A stretch of 61,506 bases of DNA from positions 1 to 61,506 of the forward strand of contig CALEDV010000029.1 in the NCBI GenBank assembly GCA_937949555.1. The letters are read 5' to 3'. The notes beneath the pieces are model-generated. The model did no database searches, had not been told where the DNA came from, and worked only from the letters and a program-made list of their open reading frames with translations. The first letter of the stretch is position 1. Each line of letters opens with the position of its first letter. A program made the position numbers and the translations under genes. The DNA is from an uncultured bacterium (GTDB lineage Bacteria; Nitrospirota; Thermodesulfovibrionia; Thermodesulfovibrionales; Dissulfurispiraceae). Below are positions 45,596 through 54,151 of the stretch, in pieces.

Positions 45596-46735
45596 CTACA
45601 TCATCAACAACTCTTCGGCCTTTGCCACACCTTTGCCTAAGGCAACAGGATAGCCCAATCCTCTTAGCGCCATCTCCAAGGAGGCAATGCCTACAATGAC
45701 ATCAAAGGTGTCTGCATAGCCTAAATGGGCTAACCTATAGATCTTACCCTTTGCCTTATCCTGTCCGCCTGCACCAGTAACACCATATTTTTCTCGGAGT
45801 GTCTTATACACCACCTGACCATCAATACCTTCGGGCATCATAATGGCAGTGACACTATTGCTTGGCGATTCCTTTGAATAGAGGCTTAGTCCCATTGCCT
45901 TGACAGCCTCTCTTGTGGCATGGGCAAGCCTTAAATGACGTGCAAAGACCCTTTCTAATCCCTCCTCCTGTAGCATCTTTATAGCCTCATTTAAGCCTAT
46001 GATTAGTGAGACAGGTGATGAGAAGTTTGTCTGATTTTTTATTAAATTCTCCCTCTCCCTTTTGAGATTAAAATAAAAACGGGGGAGCCTTGACCTTTCA
46101 TTTGCCTTCCATGCCTTATCGCTGATGCTCACAAAAGATAATCCAGCAGGCAACATCAAGCCTTTCTGAGAACCACCAACCATGATGTCAATGCCCCACT
46201 CATCGGTCTTTAAATCATGGGCAACAAGGGCGCTGATGGCATCTACTATTAGGAGGGTATTGTCAAAGCGTCTTACGACTTTTGCTATTGCCTCCACATC
46301 ATAATAGACACCTGTAGAGGTCTCCACTGCCTGAATGAATACCCCCTTAATGTCTGGTTCAGCCTTCAGAGCAGATTCAATGTCAGAGGGTTTTACTGAA
46401 TATCCCCATTCAATCACTATTTCCTTTACCTTTAACCCGTAGGTCTGACATATCTTTGTCCATCTCTCGCCAAACTTGCCACCATTTATCACAAGGACTT
46501 TATCTCCAGCACTAAAGAAGTTTGTCACAGCTCCTACCATACCTCCCGTGCCTGAGGAGCATAAAATCAAAACATCATTCTTTGTCTGAAAGAGCCACTT
46601 TAAGCCCTCCCTTGCAGATTCAAGGATAGGCAAAAAGTCAGGTGCCCTGTGGTGAATCATAGGTTGAGCCATACTCAAAAGCACATTTGAAGGCACAGGT
46701 GTAGGTCCTGGTGCTAAGAGATATTTTTTTGCCAT
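45596..46735 (-). CDS. Class V aminotransferase (phosphoserine or alanine-glyoxylate type)
   Basis: The 379-residue PLP enzyme begins LLAPGPTPVPSNVLLSMAQPMIHHR and has SSGTGGMVGAVTNF and the PLP lysine in MVGGSQKGLMLPAG. The family includes serine-pyruvate, alanine-glyoxylate and archaeal/deltaproteobacterial-type phosphoserine aminotransferases. Placement directly before serA (124 bp) supports phosphoserine aminotransferase, the second step of serine synthesis. The AAGGAG ribosome-binding site is visible. Specificity is inferred from context only. Confidence 0.88.
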   Translation of the reverse strand: MAKKYLLAPGPTPVPSNVLLSMAQPMIHHRAPDFLPILESAREGLKWLFQTKNDVLILCSSGTGGMVGAVTNFFSAGDKVLVINGGKFGERWTKICQTYGLKVKEIVIEWGYSVKPSDIESALKAEPDIKGVFIQAVETSTGVYYDVEAIAKVVRRFDNTLLIVDAISALVAHDLKTDEWGIDIMVGGSQKGLMLPAGLSFVSISDKAWKANERSRLPRFYFNLKRERENLIKNQTNFSSPVSLIIGLNEAIKMLQEEGLERVFARHLRLAHATREAVKAMGLSLYSKESPSNSVTAIMMPEGIDGQVVYKTLREKYGVTGAGGQDKAKGKIYRLAHLGYADTFDVIVGIASLEMALRGLGYPVALGKGVAKAEELLMM

Positions 46736-46880
46736 TTTTTTAGATCTCCTTATATGTTAGTTTCAAAAATTCAAGGGCATTCTAAAACGGTTAAGAGGAT
46801 GAGTATGATAATATACAAATCTGTCTTTTTAAAAACAACCTGCTCAAATGTATTACCACAACCTTGGGGCGTAAGGAGAA

Positions 46881-47597
46881 TTATTTCATTGCCTCAATGA
46901 AATAACCTACTCCCCTCATGGTTTTTAAATAGGTTGGATTATTGGGGTCTTCCTCTATCTTTGTCCTGAGCCTTCTTATGTGCACATCAACAGTTCTTGG
47001 TTCCACATATACATCATTGCCCCAGACGGCATCTAAAAGGTGGTCCCTGCTATATATCTTATTGGCTCTCTCAGCAAGATAAACCAGAAGTCTAAACTCT
47101 GTGGCACTCAACTTTATCTGCCTTTCGCCGACAGTAACCGTATATTTCTCTCTGTCTATGTACATATCCTTAATTCTTATGGGGTGTTTTGAGTCGGACA
47201 CCCCCTCAATAGCAGCACCTTTACTGGATTCAACCCTTCTGAGCACTGCCTTTGCCCTTGCAACAAGCTCCCTTGTGCTGAAGGGCTTTGTTATGTAATC
47301 GTCGGCTCCCATCTCTAAGCCGAGCACCTTATCAACCTCCTCACCCTTTGCAGTAAGCATAATTACGGGCAATTCGGCAGTGGCAGGCTGTTTCCTTATT
47401 ATCCTGCACAATTCTATACCCTGCAATCCTGGCAGCATCAGATCTAATATAATGAGGTCATAACTGTTTGTCCTTATCTTATTAAGCGCAGTCTCCCCAT
47501 CCAGAGAGGAATCAACCTCAAACCCTTCCTTTTTGAGATTGTATGAAACAATCTCAACAATGTCTGCCTCATCATCAATCACGAGTATCTTCTTCAT
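46881..47597 (-). CDS. OmpR/PhoB-family response regulator
   Basis: The 238-residue protein has a receiver domain (about 1-120; IDDEADIVEIV, phosphoacceptor D52 in LIILDLMLPG, Lys in GADDYITKPFSTRE) and a C-terminal winged helix (about 140-238; LSATEFRLLVYLAERANKIYSRDHLLDAVWG and VDVHIRRLRTKIE). It looks like PhoB. No histidine kinase gene lies next to it; the downstream gene is an aminotransferase. The GGAGG ribosome-binding site is good. It lies 24 bp after aroB and may share that transcript. Confidence 0.94.
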   Translation of the reverse strand: MKKILVIDDEADIVEIVSYNLKKEGFEVDSSLDGETALNKIRTNSYDLIILDLMLPGLQGIELCRIIRKQPATAELPVIMLTAKGEEVDKVLGLEMGADDYITKPFSTRELVARAKAVLRRVESSKGAAIEGVSDSKHPIRIKDMYIDREKYTVTVGERQIKLSATEFRLLVYLAERANKIYSRDHLLDAVWGNDVYVEPRTVDVHIRRLRTKIEEDPNNPTYLKTMRGVGYFIEAMK

Positions 47598-47621
47598 CTA
47601 AATCCTCCGTGAGGTCTAATT

Positions 47622-48707
47622 CTATTTGTTATTCTTCAGAACCGCCCTTATATCCTCAAGGGCCACTGCCTTTGTGATCTTTACCTCGCCTACCGATAGA
47701 GGAGTTATTACTGTTATCTTGCCTGATTCTGTTTTTTTATCAAGCCTCATGTGATTCAATAGTCTCTCCACATCCATCCCCCCCGGCAGAGATGCAGGTA
47801 GTCCATAAGCCTCTATTAAGGCAGATATACGAACTGCCTCATCCTCTGGAAGCACTCCTATCCGCCTTGCCAGTTGTGCCTCTAAAGCCATGCCAATTGC
47901 CACTGCCTCTCCATGTTTATAGACAGAGTAGTCTGTTTCTGTTTCAATGGCATGACCTATTGTATGCCCGTAGTTTAATATTGCCCTCAACCCTACCTCT
48001 TTCTCGTCTAAGGCAACAACCTGAGCTTTGATGCTGCAAGAGGTCCTGATAATCTCTCTAAGGCAGGCAGGTTTTCTTTCTGATATGTCCTGCCTTTTAT
48101 TTTCCAGATAGTTGAAGAATCTTGCATCGCTAATAATCCCGTATTTTATGACCTCTGCAATACCGCATCGGTACTCTCTCTCAGGCAATGAAAGCAGAGT
48201 GTCAGTATCAATTATCACTGCACAGGGTTGATGAAAGGTGCCGATCATGTTTTTCCCAAGGGAATGGTTTACCCCTGTCTTGCCGCCTACAGAACTGTCA
48301 ACCTGCGCAAGCAGTGTTGTAGGAATCTGCACAAAAGGGATGCCTCTCATATAAATAGAGGCTGCAAAGCCTGTTATATCACCAATCACACCACCTCCTA
48401 AGGCAAACAACATGGATTTTCTGTCTAATCCACAGCGGAGCATTGCTGTCAGTATGTGTTCTATCCATGTCAAGTCCTTGTATAGCTCGCCATCGGGTAT
48501 TAGAATGGTATCGCAATGGATGTCTAAATGCCTTAAAAATGAAAGGACTCTCTCGCCGTAAAGGTTAAATACAGTGGGATTGCTGATAAGCATGTTTTTA
48601 GCAGAAAGGCAGAGATCAAAGGGCAGTCCCTTTGGGTTATCTAACAAACCGCTACCTATGTATATCTTATAGGCTCTGCTGCCAAGGTCAACTGTCAATG
48701 TATCCAT
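47622..48707 (-). CDS. aroB: 3-dehydroquinate synthase
   Basis: AroB closes the ring of DAHP to 3-dehydroquinate. The 361-residue protein has ALGGGVIGDITGFAAS, YMRGIPFVQIPTTLLAQVDSSVGGKTGVNH, CGIAEVIKYG, NYGHTIGHAIE and HGEAVAIGM. All metal-binding and NAD-binding motifs are present. It starts 13 bp after aroK. Confidence 0.97.
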   Translation of the reverse strand: MDTLTVDLGSRAYKIYIGSGLLDNPKGLPFDLCLSAKNMLISNPTVFNLYGERVLSFLRHLDIHCDTILIPDGELYKDLTWIEHILTAMLRCGLDRKSMLFALGGGVIGDITGFAASIYMRGIPFVQIPTTLLAQVDSSVGGKTGVNHSLGKNMIGTFHQPCAVIIDTDTLLSLPEREYRCGIAEVIKYGIISDARFFNYLENKRQDISERKPACLREIIRTSCSIKAQVVALDEKEVGLRAILNYGHTIGHAIETETDYSVYKHGEAVAIGMALEAQLARRIGVLPEDEAVRISALIEAYGLPASLPGGMDVERLLNHMRLDKKTESGKITVITPLSVGEVKITKAVALEDIRAVLKNNK

Positions 48708-48720
48708 TTGCGTACCAATT

Positions 48721-49221
48721 CTATCTGATGAGTTTTAATATATTATCCACCACCTGGGCAGGAGATAGTCCCTCTGTATTAACTATAAAATCTGCCCGCT
48801 GGTAATAAACCTTCCTTTCAGCCATCAGTTCTCTTATCCTCTGTAAAGGGTCATCAGTATTAAGAAGCGGCCTGTCCTTATTGTTCTTCACCCTTTCAAA
48901 GACTGTCTCAGCAGAGGCATCAAGACACACTATTATACCCTTCTCCCTGAGTTTGCTGACATTATCCTGTCTGATTACAGCACCCCCACCAGTGGATATA
49001 ACCGTGTTAGATAACAATGAAGCTGCTCCGATTACCTCAGACTCCAGGTCCCTGAAAGCCTCTTCTCCCTGGGTCTTAAATATCTCGGTGATTGTCTTCT
49101 GAGAGACCCTCTCAATCTCTCTGTCTATGTCCAAATAGGCAAAACCGAGCCTTTTTGCAAGGTAACGTCCCACTGCAGTCTTCCCTGTTCCCATAAACCC
49201 TGTAAGAACTATATTCTTCAT
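48721..49221 (-). CDS. aroK: Shikimate kinase
   Basis: AroK phosphorylates shikimate. The 166-residue protein has the P-loop GFMGTGKTAVGRYLAKRLG, the shikimate-binding DIDREIE and STGGGAV, and the lid region NNKDRPLL. It is first in the aroK-aroB-regulator group and divergent from the nuclease gene. Confidence 0.96.
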   Translation of the reverse strand: MKNIVLTGFMGTGKTAVGRYLAKRLGFAYLDIDREIERVSQKTITEIFKTQGEEAFRDLESEVIGAASLLSNTVISTGGGAVIRQDNVSKLREKGIIVCLDASAETVFERVKNNKDRPLLNTDDPLQRIRELMAERKVYYQRADFIVNTEGLSPAQVVDNILKLIR

Positions 49222-49242
49222 GTCTTTATTTCAAAAAAATAA

Positions 49243-49270
49243 TGGAAAGCAAAACAAGCTGTGTTAGAAT
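49243..49270 (+). promoter_or_regulatory. Possible promoter of the nuclease gene, leaderless geometry
   Basis: TGGAAA (49243-49248), a 16-base spacer and TAGAAT (49265-49270) put the start point near 49277, about 3 bases before the ATG at 49280. No ribosome-binding site is visible. Confidence 0.4.
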
Positions 49271-49279
49271 AAACCTAAC

Positions 49280-49822
49280 ATGCAACAGCGTTATTATAAC
49301 CCAATTGTGCTTATTGTTTTCACATTATTGTTTGTCCTCTCACCTCTTATAGTTGAGCCACAAAAACTCGAAAGATTCAGGGTTACGGAGGTGCACGACG
49401 GAGACACAGTAAGCATAAGGGTAAGCTCTTTTGTGGGAATCCCCTTTAAAACTGAACGGGTCAGGCTCATTGGTATAGACGCGCCAGAACTCAAACAAGA
49501 ACCCTGGGGAAGACATGCAAAGAGGCATCTAAAAAAACTACTAAGCGAGAATGATTGGGTGGTATCGGTGGAGTTTGACCTTGATAGAAGGGATAAATAC
49601 AACAGACTGCTTGCATATCTATGGGGAAAAGACGGTTCTTTGTTGAATGAACAGATGATCTCCGCAGGACTTGCAACGCTTTATACTGTTCCGCCAAATG
49701 TAAAGTATGGAGACAGGTTGTGGCGGGCACAGAAGATTGCCCAACAACACAAAAGGGGTATCTGGGGCAAGTCAGGACTGAGGTTGACCCCTGAACAATG
49801 GCGTCATGCTAATCCCAGATAA
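49280..49822 (+). CDS. Thermonuclease-like (SNase) protein, membrane-anchored or secreted
   Basis: The 180-residue protein has an N-terminal hydrophobic segment (about 9-26) that is a signal peptide or anchor, then a staphylococcal-nuclease domain (about 33-155): VTEVHDGDTVSI, RLIGIDAPELKQ with the catalytic Arg and Asp, and DRRDKYNRLLAYLW with the second catalytic set. It likely cleaves DNA or RNA outside the cytoplasm. It stands alone, divergent from aroK. Confidence 0.88.
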   Translation: MQQRYYNPIVLIVFTLLFVLSPLIVEPQKLERFRVTEVHDGDTVSIRVSSFVGIPFKTERVRLIGIDAPELKQEPWGRHAKRHLKKLLSENDWVVSVEFDLDRRDKYNRLLAYLWGKDGSLLNEQMISAGLATLYTVPPNVKYGDRLWRAQKIAQQHKRGIWGKSGLRLTPEQWRHANPR

Positions 49823-49928
49823 TCAGGAACTGTCTCTGTTTATATTTATAAAATAGTTTTTCGCATTACTATCCCCAGATTATCGTCAAAGGCCCTCAAG
49901 CTCAGGAAAAACTTTCCTTCTTCTCGCC

Positions 49929-49947
49929 TGCCTATAGGCAATTTTTT
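49929..49947 (+). terminator. Weak terminator-like palindrome after the nuclease gene
   Basis: The palindrome TGCCTATAGGCA is followed by ATTTTTTC, about 107 bp past the stop. It is short. It also resembles an end of the dispersed hairpin repeat (CCTATGGGCAATTT in copy 2). Nothing else was recognised in the gap 49823-50065. Confidence 0.3.
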
Positions 49948-50065
49948 CTACAGACTGATTTCACTAAAGGGGCTATATCTACTGTATGCCCTAAATCAAA
50001 GGACAATGAGTGTGCTGGGCACAGCAATTGCTTAATTATTTTTTAAAAACTCTGGAGGTCCATTG

Positions 50066-50878
50066 ATGAATATGCTTGTTTCAGCCTTAACCTTCTTCAC
50101 AGCCATTGTATTAATTATGACCATATTTAGGGGCATAGGCATAGGAGTGCTTTTTAACTGGGAGGCCCTTGTGATTATCCTTGGAGGCACTGCATCAGGA
50201 CTTATGATTGGCTATCCCATTGAAAAGTTGAAGGATACCTTTAATGGCATCCTCAAATCATTTAAAGATAGTTTTCAGCGGGAAAAGACCATCGAAAATA
50301 TACTTTCCATAGCAAGGCTCTACAGGAAATCGGAGATTCGTAGCCTTGAGAAGTTAGCCTCTTGCATCGATGACAACTTCATGAAGTTGGGCGTCAATCT
50401 GCTTATAAACTATCACAAATCTGAGGACATCAGGGCAATAATGGAGAGAGAGTTAATCTCAAGGCTTATGAGCCTAAATAGTCATCAGAATGTGCTTAAG
50501 ACGGCAGCCCGCCTTGCCCCTTCCTTGGGACTTGCAGGCACTGTTATCAGTCTTATAAAAATGTTTGGTCACATGACCACAGCAGAGGCGATGATGCCCC
50601 TTATGGCAGTGGCGCTTATGTCAACCTTTTACGGGGTGATTATTTCAAACCTTATCTTTATGCCCTTACATGCAAAGCTAAAGGACATTGCCGATGCCTC
50701 GGAAGAGGAGATGCTCACTATTATTGAGGGCATTACTGCCATCCACAAGGGACTTCATCCCCTTAAGATCGAGGAGATGCTTCGAGGCGGATGGATATAT
50801 GAAAATGGCAAATACAATCAGGAGGAGAACCCCGAAAAAATATTAGCCGCAGAAACCTTGCTCAGGGGGAGGATATAA
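50066..50878 (+). CDS. motA: MotA-type flagellar stator protein
   Basis: The 270-residue protein has four predicted membrane helices in the MotA pattern: two near the N-terminus (about 4-20 and 33-50), a large cytoplasmic loop (about 55-150) and two near 160-205 (LGLAGTVISLIKMF and MAVALMSTFYGVIISNLIFMPL). ALMSTFYGVIISN is diagnostic. With MotB it forms the ion channel that drives the flagellum. ATG 50066 follows GGAGGT; a TTG at 50063 is ignored. No other flagellar genes are adjacent. Confidence 0.93.
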   Translation: MNMLVSALTFFTAIVLIMTIFRGIGIGVLFNWEALVIILGGTASGLMIGYPIEKLKDTFNGILKSFKDSFQREKTIENILSIARLYRKSEIRSLEKLASCIDDNFMKLGVNLLINYHKSEDIRAIMERELISRLMSLNSHQNVLKTAARLAPSLGLAGTVISLIKMFGHMTTAEAMMPLMAVALMSTFYGVIISNLIFMPLHAKLKDIADASEEEMLTIIEGITAIHKGLHPLKIEEMLRGGWIYENGKYNQEENPEKILAAETLLRGRI

Positions 50879-51537
50879 TGCTGCACAGAGGCTTTAGAAG
50901 GCCTTCCCTCTTCCATAGGGGCGAAGACAATGAACAGAACTGGCTGATTACCTTGAGCGATTTTCTTACATTGCTGCTTGTTTTTTTTATATTCTTTTAT
51001 ATGATGAGCCGTGGAGGAGGCAAGGATAAACTCTTCCAGCAGGAGCAAAGACCTGCCTCTCAGGGGATACTTGAAAACAACAGCTACAACAGGGTCTCTA
51101 TACTTTCAGAGGATTTAAACAATCTATTAAAGCGGAGTCATATCGATGCTAATGCCTCTGTTTTAACTGTCAATAACGAAGTGGTTGTAACATTGAAAGA
51201 GAAAATCCTCTTTAAACCAGCCGATGCAGCTCTCCTTACAGATTCTTATAGTGCCCTTGGGGCAATTGCCGAGATAATCAGGCAGAATGATGATTTAAAG
51301 GTAGAGATAGAGGGGCATACAGACAATGTGCCTATCAACAATAGATTTTATCCCTCCAACTGGGAACTCTCCATGGCAAGGGCAATCAGCGTGTTGAGAT
51401 ACTTCACTGAATATGAAGGCATAGAGGCATCAAGATTTTCTGTAAAGGGCAATGCAGACAACAGACCAATACAGGGCAATACAACGGAATCACAAAGGGC
51501 ATCAAACAGACGCGTGGAGATAAGGCTGAAGACATAG
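50878..51537 (+). CDS. motB: MotB-type stator protein with OmpA-like domain
   Basis: The 219-residue protein has a single membrane helix (about 22-43) containing the proton-binding Asp28 in WLITLSDFLTLLL, a linker, and an OmpA-like peptidoglycan-binding domain (about 95-217; EGHTDNVPINNRFYPSNWELSMARA and SQRASNRRVEIRL). Its start overlaps the motA stop by one base. The following 299 bp (51538-51836) contain no gene, RNA or repeat that I recognise. Confidence 0.94.
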   Translation: MLHRGFRRPSLFHRGEDNEQNWLITLSDFLTLLLVFFIFFYMMSRGGGKDKLFQQEQRPASQGILENNSYNRVSILSEDLNNLLKRSHIDANASVLTVNNEVVVTLKEKILFKPADAALLTDSYSALGAIAEIIRQNDDLKVEIEGHTDNVPINNRFYPSNWELSMARAISVLRYFTEYEGIEASRFSVKGNADNRPIQGNTTESQRASNRRVEIRLKT

Positions 51538-51836
51538 CGATTAAAGGAGAAAACCAAGATGCACAACAATGTCTTCCTTTAATAAATAGTCCCCACCTTT
51601 TACTGTCCCTTCAACTCACGGCATGTTAATTCAGACAGGTGCTGGGGCCAACAGGAGGCGCTGTATAGGCTTTTTCCAATCCCATGCCATAGCCCCATCA
51701 ATTAGGATTGCCTAAGAGTCAAGATAAAATGTATATTAATCAACTCGTGGACTGGGCAATAATCAGAGGCTATTCAGAGAAGTCTAAAAGAGATTGTTTA
51801 GTCCCTTAATTTTAATATCACCTAAGGAGCCAGATC

Positions 51837-52358
51837 ATGATTACAGGGAAACCCTTGCTCACCACAGAGCAGATCAATCAGAAGGTTATAGAGCTCGCAC
51901 ATAGGATATCAGAAGACTACAAAGGCAAGGAGATAGTGCTTGTAGGACTGCTAAGGGGTGCATTCATGTTCTTCGCAGACCTTGCAAGAAACATCAAGGT
52001 GCCTTTAGTAATAGACTTCCTGACAGCCTCAAGCTATATGCAAACCACAACCAGCGGAGAGGTGAAGATCCACTGTGACATCCATGAGGATATAGAAAAT
52101 AGACATGTAATTGTGGTGGATGACATCATAGACACAGGAATATCTCTCAACTTTATCAGAGAGAGACTGCTCCAGAAAAATCCTGCAAGCCTGAAGATCT
52201 GCGTATTACTTGACAAACAGGACAGGCGTATTGTTGATGTGCCTGTGGATTATAGGGGCTTTAATATTCCTGATGAGTTTGTAGTAGGCTACGGGCTTGA
52301 CTATGAAAACAATTACAGGAATCTGCCTCACATCGCAATCTTTAAAAAGGCACACTAA
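51837..52358 (+). CDS. hpt: Hypoxanthine phosphoribosyltransferase
   Basis: Hpt salvages hypoxanthine and guanine with PRPP. The 173-residue protein has LVGLLRGAFMFFADLAR, the flexible-loop SSYMQTTTSGEV, the PRPP-binding VIVVDDIIDTGISL and the late FVVGYGLDYENNYRNLP motif. The AAGGAG ribosome-binding site is good. It leads a group with queD and pmbA. Salvage would also use hypoxanthine released by the futalosine nucleosidase, an inference. Confidence 0.96.
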   Translation: MITGKPLLTTEQINQKVIELAHRISEDYKGKEIVLVGLLRGAFMFFADLARNIKVPLVIDFLTASSYMQTTTSGEVKIHCDIHEDIENRHVIVVDDIIDTGISLNFIRERLLQKNPASLKICVLLDKQDRRIVDVPVDYRGFNIPDEFVVGYGLDYENNYRNLPHIAIFKKAH

Positions 52359-52379
52359 GTGGGCCGTAAAGGAGGCCTT

Positions 52380-52754
52380 ATGTATGAACTTATGATAGAG
52401 ACTGGTTTTGCCTCAGCTCATCAACTGAGGGGCTACAAGGGTAAGTGCGAAAATCTCCATGGTCATAACTGGAGGGTGCAGGTATATGTCTCTGCACAAC
52501 ACCTAAACAACATAGATATTGCAATAGATTTTCATGAGCTAAAGAGGCTCACTGGAGAGATAGTCAACCAATTAGATCATAAGATGCTCAATCAGGTGTT
52601 TCCCTTTACAGAGATAAATCCTTCCTCCGAGAACATTGCAAAATGGATCTTTGACAGCCTAAAAAAGAGGCTCGGGGAGTATAATGGAATATCCCTATCG
52701 GCAGTAACCCTTTGGGAATCCGATACTGCCTCGGTTACCTATACTGAGGACTAA
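52380..52754 (+). CDS. queD: 6-carboxy-5,6,7,8-tetrahydropterin synthase
   Basis: QueD makes carboxytetrahydropterin in the queuosine/7-deazapurine route. The 124-residue protein has the zinc histidine in FASAHQL and the CENLHGHNW motif with the catalytic Cys and two zinc histidines, DFHELK and LWESDTASV. ATG 52380 follows AAAGGAGG; an in-frame GTG at 52359 is rejected. Other members of the 6-pyruvoyltetrahydropterin synthase family are possible, but the CxxxHGH spacing suits QueD. Confidence 0.93.
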   Translation: MYELMIETGFASAHQLRGYKGKCENLHGHNWRVQVYVSAQHLNNIDIAIDFHELKRLTGEIVNQLDHKMLNQVFPFTEINPSSENIAKWIFDSLKKRLGEYNGISLSAVTLWESDTASVTYTED

Positions 52755-52769
52755 TTAGGGGAATCTTCG

Positions 52770-54110
52770 TTGAACCAAGAACTCGCACAGGTCATAGTTG
52801 AGGCTGCCCTAAGACAAGGCGCTCAAGAGGCTGAGGTTTATATGCGCAGCAATAAAGGTTTCTCTGTGGGGGTCAAAGAACAACAGGTAGATTCAATAGA
52901 ATCCTTCAAGACCTCTGGCTATGGGGTAAGGGTCATAAAAGATATGAGGGTGGGTTTTTCTTACTCCACAGACTTGCAGGATTACAAAAAGGTTGTAGGC
53001 AAGGCCATTGCCTCTTCTCTTTATGTAGATGCCCAAGACACAAACTCTCTGCCCGAGAGAGCTTATAATAACACCCCCATATACGTTGATGTTTTTGATC
53101 CTGAAATTGAGACCCTAAAGGAACAAGCAGCTATTGATTCAATACTTTATATGGAGTCCTGTGCCCTTGAAAACCCTTTAGTTAAGAAAATACGCAACGC
53201 TGAGGGGTCCTTTGGTCTTGCTGAAACCCTGATAGCAAACTCAAAGGGCGTATCCTGTTATTATCGCTCAAGCTCCGCCAGCGCAGAGATTATGCTCGCC
53301 GCAGAGAGGGACAAAGACAGCAGCGTTGGTATGGACTATCAATACTGCAGGCATATAAGAGACTTAGACTTTGGAGCCATCGGGAAAAGGGCAGCAGAAA
53401 GGGCATCTATGCTTTTAGGCGCTAAGAAGATAAATGGCTGCAGGGTCTTTGCACTCCTTGATAGTGCTGTGGTAGTGGATTTTTTAAAGATCCTATCTTC
53501 TTCTTTCATATCCGATTCTGTACAAAAGGGAAGATCCTTACTTGCAAACAAAATAGGCAGACCTGTCATTAGCCCTAAAGTTGATATAATAGACAGCGGC
53601 ATTGTCAATAGGATGGTGGGAAGCAGCCCCTTTGATGCAGAGGGGGTATCCACAAGAGAGACCTGCCTGATTGAAGGGGGTGTGTTAAAGGGATACCTCT
53701 ATAATTCACACACTGCAGCAAAGGATAATGTGAATTCCACAGGCAATGCCCGAAGATCCCGCTACAGTTCTATGCCCTTTGTGGGCATAAATAATCTATT
53801 GCTAAAGGCAACCAGTAGTGAGCCCGTATATTGTCTTGATGATATGATTACAAAAATGAAAAGGGGCATTTATGTGCTTGAAACTATAGGCATGCACACT
53901 GCTGATCCAGTTTCAGGAGACTTCTCAGTGGGTGTATCAGGGATATGGATTGAGGGAGGCGAAAGGGCATATCCCTTTAAAGAAACCCTTATATCAGGCA
54001 ATATCCTTTCCTTTTTAAGCAGTATAGAACTCATTGGAGATGAGCATAGATTTTATGGTAACATGTCCACTCCATCAGTCTTGATAGCAGAAATTGATAT
54101 GAGTGCATAA
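52770..54110 (+). CDS. pmbA: TldE/PmbA-family protein
   Basis: PmbA (TldE) pairs with TldD to form a metalloprotease that degrades unfolded peptides and matures some modified peptides. The 446-residue protein has the family pattern: GAQEAEVYMRSNKGFSVGVKEQQVDSIE, SGYGVRVI, FDAEGVSTRETCLIEGGVLKGYLYNSHTA and SGIWIEGGE. TldD-type zinc histidines are absent, as expected for TldE. No tldD is adjacent. The start is TTG 52770, 15 bp after queD. Confidence 0.92.
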   Translation: MNQELAQVIVEAALRQGAQEAEVYMRSNKGFSVGVKEQQVDSIESFKTSGYGVRVIKDMRVGFSYSTDLQDYKKVVGKAIASSLYVDAQDTNSLPERAYNNTPIYVDVFDPEIETLKEQAAIDSILYMESCALENPLVKKIRNAEGSFGLAETLIANSKGVSCYYRSSSASAEIMLAAERDKDSSVGMDYQYCRHIRDLDFGAIGKRAAERASMLLGAKKINGCRVFALLDSAVVVDFLKILSSSFISDSVQKGRSLLANKIGRPVISPKVDIIDSGIVNRMVGSSPFDAEGVSTRETCLIEGGVLKGYLYNSHTAAKDNVNSTGNARRSRYSSMPFVGINNLLLKATSSEPVYCLDDMITKMKRGIYVLETIGMHTADPVSGDFSVGVSGIWIEGGERAYPFKETLISGNILSFLSSIELIGDEHRFYGNMSTPSVLIAEIDMSA

Positions 54111-54151
54111 AGCAACCTTAGCTTCTTGCTTCAAATAAAGGAGGCATCAAA

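Noticed and set aside
51538..51836. tRNA or small RNA gene in the motB-hpt gap
   Set aside because: No cloverleaf, TYC-loop sequence or terminator could be assembled by eye.
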